From Atopostipes sp963558565 (GTDB lineage Bacteria; Bacillota; Bacilli; Lactobacillales; Carnobacteriaceae_A), in assembly GCA_963558565.1 (NCBI GenBank), contig CAUWGX010000012.1, positions 1 through 57,388 on the forward strand: 57,388 nucleotides of DNA, read 5' to 3'. The stretch's first letter is position 1; each line of letters opens with the position of its first letter. Positions 51,858-57,388 of the stretch are shown piece after piece. A program made the position numbers and the translations under genes. The notes beneath the pieces were generated by a model, which worked only from the letters and a program-made list of their open reading frames with translations, was not told where the DNA came from and searched no databases.

Positions 51858-51893
51858 AACCAGATCCCTTCCAAAAGAAAAGATCTGGTTTAT
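51858..51893 (-). terminator. Terminator of the dus-DUF1294 operon
   Basis: AAACCAGATC pairs with GATCTGGTTT on the minus strand and a T-rich tract (TTATTTTT) follows. Confidence 0.85.
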
Positions 51894-51902
51894 GCAGAAT
51901 AA

Positions 51903-52187
51903 TTAATAATAAAAGATCAAGAATAGCACACCAATGGTAATAAAAACACCAAGAGGTGCACTCATTTTGAACTTTGTCGTTTGAGTTTTATGACGAAAAA
52001 TAGACATCGCGAAGGCTGCTCCCAGTCCTCCAAAAAAGTAAGTGGGTAGGAGCAATTGTTTTTCTGAAATACGTCTTTTATTTTTTATTGCTTTTCTTTT
52101 ATCGATGAAATAAAGACTAAAAGTATATAAATTAATACTCGCGATTAAAAAAAGTAGCAACCATTGCCCAGGCTGTAATATATTCAT
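51903..52187 (-). CDS. DUF1294 small membrane protein
   Basis: This 94-residue protein has two to three hydrophobic segments (about 8-26 and 75-93) and the DUF1294 signature: INLYTFSLYFIDKRKA, then RISEKQLLLPTYFFGGLGAAFAMSIFRHKTQTTKF. Function is unknown. It follows the dus gene after 6 nt and is cotranscribed with it. Confidence 0.9.
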   Translation of the reverse strand: MNILQPGQWLLLFLIASINLYTFSLYFIDKRKAIKNKRRISEKQLLLPTYFFGGLGAAFAMSIFRHKTQTTKFKMSAPLGVFITIGVLFLIFYY

Positions 52188-52193
52188 TCGCTT

Positions 52194-53162
52194 TTACTCC
52201 AAGTGTTCTTTTTCATAAGCGTCTAACATTTCACGAACATCATCCGTTGATTCAGTTGTCATCAACTGTTGTCTTAAATCTGCTGCTCCTTGAATACCCC
52301 GAATATAAATTTTGAAAAAGCGACGTAGGGGTTTAAAGGGTTTGTATTCCAATGCTGAATAATGGTCAAAAAGATCGAGATGCAGACGAAATAGATCAAA
52401 TAATTCTTGCGCACTGTGTACTTCAGGTTCTTTTTCAAAAGCAAAGGGATTAGTAAATACACCTCGTCCAATCATCACCCCATCTACTCCATATTTCTCG
52501 ACCAATTCTAAACCTGTTTGACGGTCGGGAATATCACCATTAATCGTTAGTAAAGTATCGGGCGCAATGTCATCCCGCATTTTTTTAATTTCCGGAATCA
52601 GATCCCAATGCGCATCCACTTTACTCATCTCAGCGCGTGTTCGTAAATGAATGGTTAAATTTACAATATCTTGTTCCAATAAATGTTTTAACCAAACAAG
52701 CCATTCATCAATTTTCCAGTAGCCGAGACGTGTTTTTACACTGACCGGTAATCCGCCGGCTTTAGCCGCTTCAATAATTTCTGCTGCCGTTTCAGGATGG
52801 TTAATTAAGCCGGCTCCTTTTCCATTTTTAGCGACATTGGCGACCGGACAGCCCATATTAATATCAATGCCTTTAAAGCCCATCTCCGCTAAATCGATAC
52901 TCATGCTTTTGAAATACTCCGGTTTATCGCCCCAAATATGAGCCACGATCGGCTGTTCGTCTTCAGTAAACGTTAAGCGCCCCCGCACACTCATCTGTCC
53001 TTCAGGGTGCGCATAACTTTCTGTATTCGTAAATTCAGTGAAATAGACATCTGGCTCCGCAGCTTCTTTAATCACATGACGAAAAACAACGTCCGTGACA
53101 TCTTCCATCGGCGCTAGAATGAAAAACGGTTTAGGTAAATCTCTCCAAAAGTTTTCACTCAT
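52194..53162 (-). CDS. dus: tRNA-dihydrouridine synthase
   Basis: This 322-residue FMN-dependent enzyme reduces uridine to dihydrouridine in the tRNA D-loop. The N-terminus has LAPMEDVTD, the catalytic Cys105 is in INMGCPVANVAKNGKGAG, and phosphate/FMN motifs NGDI and GVMIGRG are present. The helical C-terminal tRNA-binding domain (about 240-322) is complete. It lies upstream of DUF1294 in the same transcript. Confidence 0.93.
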   Translation of the reverse strand: MSENFWRDLPKPFFILAPMEDVTDVVFRHVIKEAAEPDVYFTEFTNTESYAHPEGQMSVRGRLTFTEDEQPIVAHIWGDKPEYFKSMSIDLAEMGFKGIDINMGCPVANVAKNGKGAGLINHPETAAEIIEAAKAGGLPVSVKTRLGYWKIDEWLVWLKHLLEQDIVNLTIHLRTRAEMSKVDAHWDLIPEIKKMRDDIAPDTLLTINGDIPDRQTGLELVEKYGVDGVMIGRGVFTNPFAFEKEPEVHSAQELFDLFRLHLDLFDHYSALEYKPFKPLRRFFKIYIRGIQGAADLRQQLMTTESTDDVREMLDAYEKEHLE

Positions 53163-53211
53163 TTTAAATCATTCCTTTTTTATTAATCTCATCAAGTTTT
53201 ATTCATAAAAA

Positions 53212-53248
53212 TAAAGCAGAAAATATCTGCTTTTGTTTGTTTATATTT
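53212..53248. terminator. Hairpin upstream of dus
   Basis: AAAGCAGA pairs with TCTGCTTT with a 5-nt loop and T-rich tracts on both sides. It lies in the divergent gap 53163-53433; it may terminate unknown transcripts or act as a leader hairpin. Confidence 0.4.
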
Positions 53249-53433
53249 TTCAAGTGAATAAAGCATCATACGAAATTTTAGCAGAAATCGTCGCAAATGA
53301 AAAGAATTCTTTCCGCTCTTTCAATCTTTCCTAGCCGCCAAACGCTAATCATATGACGACTAATCACAACTTATGCTACACTGTGGTTGCCTATAATAAA
53401 GAGTGACCCAAAAGCAGAAAGGACGATTCAACG

Positions 53434-53904
53434 ATGGCTGTGAATTATCCAATGACTGAAGCCGGAAAAAAGAAGCTGGAAGAAGAATTACACTATTTAA
53501 AAGAAGTGCGACAAAAAGAAGTGAATGATGAAGTCAAATACCTCCGCGGGTTCTGTGATTTTTCCGAAGATGTCGCTTTTGCAGGCGCACTAGATCAACA
53601 ATCTTTAGTGAAAGAACGTATTCAAATGATCGAACAAATGCTCCAAAATGCGGAAATCATACAGCCCACTGCTGGGAAACCGGCTGTCGTCATGTTAGGC
53701 AGTACGGTAACTTTTAAAGAAATCCCCGCAGGCACTCAAGAAACTTACACCATCGTCGGAACCATCGATGCGGATCCCCTGCAACATAAAATTTCAGTAG
53801 AGTCACCGATTGGTAAAAGCCTTTTAGGCTTAAAAGAAAACGACGAAGCACGGGTTGAAACCCCAAGTGGAGAAATGGAAATAAAAATTTTGGAAGTGAA
53901 TTAA
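53434..53904 (+). CDS. GreA-like transcript cleavage factor
   Basis: This 156-residue protein has an N-terminal coiled coil (about 8-78) and a C-terminal FKBP-like domain (about 83-156, with MLGSTVTF and SPIGKSLLGLKENDEARVETPSG). GreA reactivates backtracked RNA polymerase through two acidic residues at the coiled-coil tip. Both survive (Asp42 and Glu45), but the flanking consensus GDLSENAEY is changed to CDFSEDVAF. It is probably a second, divergent Gre factor rather than the main one. The ATG at 53434 follows AAAGGAC; a TATAAT at 53392-53397 may be its -10 box. Confidence 0.88.
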   Translation: MAVNYPMTEAGKKKLEEELHYLKEVRQKEVNDEVKYLRGFCDFSEDVAFAGALDQQSLVKERIQMIEQMLQNAEIIQPTAGKPAVVMLGSTVTFKEIPAGTQETYTIVGTIDADPLQHKISVESPIGKSLLGLKENDEARVETPSGEMEIKILEVN

Positions 53905-53913
53905 TTTATTCTA

Positions 53914-53953
53914 AAAGTGATGCTTAAAACCGGTCATTGTTTACGCATCACTT
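53914..53953 (+). terminator. Terminator of the greA-like gene
   Basis: AAAGTGATGC pairs with GCATCACTTT around a 20-nt loop, followed by a T-run. It overlaps the 3' end of the convergent minus-strand gene. Confidence 0.85.
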
Positions 53954-54334
53954 TTTTCGTTTTTTCACTTTATAGTCGCCTAATTGATTCGCCCAGGATT
54001 CTGTATAGAAAGAATAATAACTTTTATTTTTTCGTATTCGATAGCCTTGAAATAGCCGATTCCAAATAAGTGAAGGCAAGCCGATGACAGGTAAATATAA
54101 AAGCAGTAACTTTTTAGACTGCACAGTATGCCCGTATTCATGGCGAATCATTTTGGATTGATAGTAAGCATCGTCCGCAAAAATATAGCGACTCAAAGAA
54201 ATTGCGCCCCACCGACCACTGACGTGTGTCACATAGGCTTCTTTATATTTATAGAAAGGTCGTTTATAGATTTTTGTATAAATTATAAAAGCCAGATAAC
54301 CCATTAAATTTTGTGGAAATTCTAACAAAAACAT
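53948..54334 (-). CDS. Small membrane-associated protein with HExxH motif
   Basis: This 128-residue protein has an N-terminal hydrophobic segment (about 8-22), then HEYGH (65-69), a hydrophobic stretch LLLLYLPVIGLPSLIW (76-91) and a later Glu in YTESWAN (112). The HExxH..E arrangement is that of gluzincin-type zinc sites. I recognise no named family, only similar hypothetical proteins. It may be a minimal membrane metalloprotease or a non-enzymatic relative. It is convergent with the greA-like gene. Confidence 0.65.
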   Translation of the reverse strand: MFLLEFPQNLMGYLAFIIYTKIYKRPFYKYKEAYVTHVSGRWGAISLSRYIFADDAYYQSKMIRHEYGHTVQSKKLLLLYLPVIGLPSLIWNRLFQGYRIRKNKSYYSFYTESWANQLGDYKVKKRKK

Positions 54335-54661
54335 TATGACTCTTCTCCTTACCTCTCGTCATCATCCACTTTTTATTTATTCAACTGCTCTTAGGCGTCT
54401 TATTATCATTGACGGATCATTTTGCAGTGTTTGTTTAGCACAAAGTGTTCCTTCTAACAAGCAGACAGCAAACGATCTTCATTTCGACGCTAAAGACAAT
54501 TTTCCTTATGTAAATAGTTTAGCGGTAATGTCTGCTGACTTCATTTGATAAGTCTTTTTTCAAGTACAAATTATTTATACTCCTCTTATACTGAAGCTGT
54601 AGTTATTCTCGTCGTTTCTTCTCGATTATGAGTAATATAGTGTTCTTTTTATTTCTCAGTT
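54335..54661. other. Intergenic gap between the HExxH gene and the opu operon
   Basis: About 330 bases with a possible 70-codon plus-strand frame (54336-54548) that has no ribosome site and starts at the opposite gene's start; I do not accept it. The gap ends in the promoter listed next. Confidence 0.5.
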
Positions 54662-54694
54662 TGTTATACTGATCCCAGAAAAAACAAGGAGGTA
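54662..54694 (+). promoter_or_regulatory. Extended -10 promoter and ribosome site of the opu/egt operon
   Basis: TGTTATACT (TG at 54662-54663, -10 box at 54665-54670) is an extended -10 element without a clear -35. AAGGAGG lies 7-8 nt before the ATG at 54700. Confidence 0.6.
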
Positions 54695-54699
54695 ACTGC

Positions 54700-55677
54700 A
54701 TGATTCAATTCGACAAAGTGTACAAACGCTACAATGGCGAGGCCGTTGTGGAAGACTTTTCTTTAGAGATTAAAGAAGGCGAATTTTTCGTTTTAATCGG
54801 CCCCAGTGGTAGTGGAAAAACAACGACTTTAAAAATGATTAATCATCTGGTAGAACTTTCAGAAGGTACGATTACGATTGAAGGTAAAAAAATTAGTGAA
54901 TATGATATTCAAGAACTCCGTTGGAATATTGGTTATGTCTTACAGCAAATTGCCCTTTTTCCAAATATGACTGTAGCCGAAAATATTTTAGTGGTTCCTG
55001 AGATGTTGCAGTGGTCTGATGAAGAGAAAGACCAACGTGTAACAGAACTATTAGAAAGCGTGAATTTGGATCCTGAAAAATATAGAGATCGTGAGATTTC
55101 TGAACTGTCTGGTGGCGAACAACAACGTATTGGTGTGGTGCGAGCCCTTGCTGCTGATCCGGATATTATTTTAATGGATGAACCTTTTAGTGCTTTAGAT
55201 CCGATTACACGTAATAGTCTACAAGAAGATGTTATGAAACTACAACGAAAATTCAAAAAAACGATTGTCTTTGTCACCCACGATATGCAAGAAGCGATTA
55301 CTTTAGGCGATCGTATTTGTTTAATGAATGCGGGAAAGATCGAACAAGTCGGAACAACAGAAGAGATTTTGAATCATCCGGCTAGTGAATTTGTCCAAGA
55401 ATTTTTAAAAACTGGCTTGCCGCAATATCAAGAAGAACAAACCATCCAAGTGTTGCTTGAAAAAGGATATGCTTCTCGTGAGATCGAAAATCGTGAAACG
55501 ATTGCTCATACTATTGAAGAAACGGCTACCTTGCACGAATTAACAATCGAGCTAGCCAAGACTCCTGTCGTGAAAGTGATTACCGCTAGTCAAGCGGAGG
55601 CTATTTTTATTACTCGCGAAGATCTTATTCAATTTTATGCGAAAGAATTCGAAGCCAATCAGGGGGTTCTAAATTAA
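54700..55677 (+). CDS. ABC ATPase, OpuCA/EgtV type (betaine/choline/ergothioneine family)
   Basis: This 325-residue ATPase has Walker A GPSGSGKTT (about 34-42), the Q-loop, the signature ELSGGEQQR (about 135), Walker B IILMDEPFSALD and the H-loop VTHD. The C-terminal 80 residues lack a recognisable tandem CBS pair, unlike osmoregulated OpuCA. The stop overlaps the next start by one base (TAATG), so translation is coupled. The role is quaternary-amine or ergothioneine import with the fusion protein downstream. Confidence 0.88.
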   Translation: MIQFDKVYKRYNGEAVVEDFSLEIKEGEFFVLIGPSGSGKTTTLKMINHLVELSEGTITIEGKKISEYDIQELRWNIGYVLQQIALFPNMTVAENILVVPEMLQWSDEEKDQRVTELLESVNLDPEKYRDREISELSGGEQQRIGVVRALAADPDIILMDEPFSALDPITRNSLQEDVMKLQRKFKKTIVFVTHDMQEAITLGDRICLMNAGKIEQVGTTEEILNHPASEFVQEFLKTGLPQYQEEQTIQVLLEKGYASREIENRETIAHTIEETATLHELTIELAKTPVVKVITASQAEAIFITREDLIQFYAKEFEANQGVLN

Positions 55678-57197
55678 TGAATGAATTGTTAGAAACATTT
55701 CAAGATCGAAGCGGAGATTTAGTCACCGCTTTAATCGAACATATGCAATTGTCTTTTATCGCTTTGCTCATCGCGGCTTTAATTGCAGTTCCTTTAGGAA
55801 TTTATTTAGCGGAACGGCCCAAAATAGCAGAACCGATTATCCAAATTACGGCCATTTTTCAAACTATTCCTTCCCTAGCGATCCTAGGACTCTTGATCCC
55901 AATTGTTGGTATTGGGACGATTCCAGCCATTGTTGCTTTATTCATTTATGCTTTATTGCCAATTTTAAGAAATACATACACGGGTTTGACAGAAATCGAC
56001 CCGTCGATCATTGAAGCAGCTGATGCGATGGGGATGGGACGTTGGCGTAAATTAATCAAAGTGCAACTGCCTCTTGCCATGCCTGTTATTATGGCAGGGA
56101 TCCGCACGGCAATGGTATTGATTATTGGAACAGCAACCGTCGCTGCTTTAATCGGTGCTGGTGGACTTGGTAGCTTAATTTTACTAGGTATTGATCGTGG
56201 GAATAATCATTTAATTATTTTAGGCGCGGTACCCGCAGCTTTACTTGCGATCATTTTTGATCAGCTGCTACGCTATCTCCAAAAGACTCCTTTCAAGAAA
56301 ACAATGATCATTTTAGGAACAGTTTTTGTTCTTATTGGTGGAGTGATTGCCGCTCCGTTAGTATTCGGTGATGAAGATGATATCACCATCGCTGGTAAAA
56401 TGGGCTCAGAACCTGAAATTTTAATGAACATTTACAAGTTGTTGATCGAAGATCAATCCGATTTAACTGCCGAAGTGGAGCCAAATTTTGGCCGGACTAC
56501 TTTTGTTTTCAACGCTTTACGTTCTAATGAAATCGATATGTACCCCGAGTTTACTGGGACTGTTTTAGCAGATCTTTTAGGTGAAATTCCTGAACCAGGC
56601 ACTTCTGAAGAAGAGGTCTTTGAGCACGCACGTGATGGACTACAAGAAGAATATGATATGACCTTATTAGAACCCATGGCTTTCAATAACACTTATACGC
56701 TTGCCGTGACTTCTGAATTTGCTGAAGAATATGATGTCGAAACAATTTCTGACTTAGCCCCTGTCACCGACGAAGTGGCTGCTGGGTTTACGATTGAATT
56801 TAACGACCGTCAAGATGGGTACGTTGGTATTCAAGATATGTATGGCATTTCTTTTGACGATGTCAGCACCATGGATCCGCAACTTCGCTACACTGCAATT
56901 GAACAAGGTGATGTTAATCTAATCGATGCCTATAGTACTGATGCGGAAATTGAAGAGTACAACTTAGTCGTTTTAGAAGATGATTTAGGTCTTTTCCCAC
57001 CTTATCAAGGCGCTCCGTTAGTCATGACTAGTTTAATTGAAGAACATCCAGAAATTGAAGAAATTTTATCCGTCCTTGCTGGGCAAATTACAGACGATCA
57101 AATGCGTGAAATGAATTACGAAGTAGATTTCGAAGACCGCGCAGCTGAAGATGTCGCCAGAGACTTCTTAATTACGGAAGGCTTGTTAGAAGAATAA
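55677..57197 (+). CDS. Fused permease and substrate-binding protein (OpuC/EgtU-like)
   Basis: This 506-residue fusion has an N-terminal permease domain (about 1-210; GTATVAALIGAGGLGSLI and the EAA region IIEAADAMGMGRWRKLIKV), then another hydrophobic segment (about 212-232) and a C-terminal OpuAC-type binding domain (about 236-506) facing out. Binding-domain motifs are FGRTTFVFNALRSNEIDMYP and NLIDAYSTD. The two-gene, fused arrangement matches Listeria BilE / streptococcal EgtU as well as OpuC-type systems. Which substrate (betaine, carnitine, choline or ergothioneine) cannot be decided by eye. Confidence 0.88.
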   Translation: MNELLETFQDRSGDLVTALIEHMQLSFIALLIAALIAVPLGIYLAERPKIAEPIIQITAIFQTIPSLAILGLLIPIVGIGTIPAIVALFIYALLPILRNTYTGLTEIDPSIIEAADAMGMGRWRKLIKVQLPLAMPVIMAGIRTAMVLIIGTATVAALIGAGGLGSLILLGIDRGNNHLIILGAVPAALLAIIFDQLLRYLQKTPFKKTMIILGTVFVLIGGVIAAPLVFGDEDDITIAGKMGSEPEILMNIYKLLIEDQSDLTAEVEPNFGRTTFVFNALRSNEIDMYPEFTGTVLADLLGEIPEPGTSEEEVFEHARDGLQEEYDMTLLEPMAFNNTYTLAVTSEFAEEYDVETISDLAPVTDEVAAGFTIEFNDRQDGYVGIQDMYGISFDDVSTMDPQLRYTAIEQGDVNLIDAYSTDAEIEEYNLVVLEDDLGLFPPYQGAPLVMTSLIEEHPEIEEILSVLAGQITDDQMREMNYEVDFEDRAAEDVARDFLITEGLLEE

Positions 57198-57203
57198 ACG
57201 ATC

Positions 57204-57249
57204 AAAAGATATAGATTGGTTTTCGTCGAACCGATCTATATCTTTTTTT
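57204..57249 (+). terminator. Terminator of the opu/egt operon
   Basis: AAAAGATATAGAT pairs with ATCTATATCTTTT, with an inner GGTT/AACC helix and a T-run. Confidence 0.92.
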
Positions 57250-57259
57250 AATGTCTCGT

Positions 57260-57280
57260 GAAATTGGTCCTGCCAATTTC
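57260..57280. repeat. Perfect inverted repeat after the terminator
   Basis: GAAATTGG pairs with CCAATTTC around a 5-nt loop, followed by a pyrimidine-rich tract. It may be a second terminator or part of the adjacent repeat block. Confidence 0.5.
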
Positions 57281-57313
57281 ATCCTTTTTCTCTTTATTTA
57301 TTCTTTTTCGTGT

Positions 57314-57388
57314 TTCATTCATCAAAGTTTAGGATTGTGATGAATGATCCGCACTTCATTCTTCAAAATTTGGAATTGTGATGAATGA
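57314..57388. repeat. Pair of 41-bp-spaced hairpin repeats at the window end
   Basis: Two similar units start at 57314 and 57355, 41 bp apart. Each begins TTCATTC and ends TTGTGATGAATGA, so each can fold into a hairpin (TCATTCATCA with TGATGAATGA). The second unit is cut by the window edge, so more copies may follow. The sequence differs from the repeat at 507-680, although the period is the same. Confidence 0.75.

Noticed and set aside
54336..54548. 70-codon plus-strand frame before the opu/egt operon
   Set aside because: No ribosome site, start placed at the divergent gene's start, no recognisable motif; treated as non-coding.
54933..55277. 114-codon minus-strand frame opposite the opu/egt ATPase
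   Set aside because: Antisense shadow of a complete ABC ATPase with intact motifs.

Overview
This is a chromosomal segment of a low-GC Gram-positive bacterium, most likely a member of the Lactobacillales (Carnobacteriaceae, Aerococcaceae or a relative). The evidence is strong AGGAGG ribosome binding sites, consensus sigma-A promoters, lipoprotein-type binding proteins, a B. subtilis-like rbsRKDACB order, cre-like catabolite sites, PRD antiterminator control and a multitask MsmK ATPase. I cannot name the genus from sequence alone. No rRNA, tRNA, CRISPR array or intact mobile element was seen.

Layout: 1-2.3 kb holds a truncated NERD-domain protein, a 41-bp tandem repeat block, a DegV lipid-binding protein and a maltose O-acetyltransferase-like enzyme. 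2.5-10.7 kb holds a deoxynucleoside kinase, a K+ uptake system with two ktrB genes and one ktrA, a VOC dioxygenase/glyoxalase, an aldo/keto reductase, an AlkD-like protein and a glutathionyl-hydroquinone-reductase-like protein. 10.8-16.6 kb is a complete ribose operon (rbsRKDACB) with a promoter and an operator-like palindrome. 16.7-21.0 kb is a PTS operon: a BglG/LicT-type antiterminator, galactitol-type IIA, IIB and IIC, a small membrane protein and a rhamnulose-1-phosphate aldolase, led by a promoter, an RNA antiterminator element and a terminator. 21.1-24.4 kb is an ABC sugar importer without its own ATPase.

24.6-44.3 kb is a large sialic acid / sialylated glycan island, all on the minus strand. 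A YesN/YesM-type two-component system (the kinase has two tandem extracytoplasmic sensor modules) lies upstream of an LplB/LplC/lipoprotein ABC importer, a sialidase with no signal peptide, a DUF624 protein, NanE, NanA, a ROK kinase and LacZ. A 1.3-kb graveyard with an IS30-like transposase remnant follows, then an RpiR regulator, a second NanE and a glucose-family EIIBC. The combination suggests import of intact sialylated oligosaccharides, cytoplasmic desialylation and degalactosylation, and funnelling of Neu5Ac through ManNAc-6-P to GlcNAc-6-P. The msmK ATPase gene at 44.6-45.7 kb probably energises both ATPase-less ABC importers.

46.0-57.4 kb is mainly housekeeping: a phosphohexomutase, a FrnE/DsbA-like protein with a tiny two-cysteine peptide overlapping it, a second thioredoxin-fold protein, a frameshifted membrane protein, a pRiA4b-ORF3-like protein, YwbE, a cyclase-family hydrolase, DUF1294, a dihydrouridine synthase, a GreA-like factor, a small HExxH membrane protein and an OpuC/EgtU-type ABC system with a permease-binding-protein fusion. 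The window ends inside another repeat pair, also with a 41-bp period.
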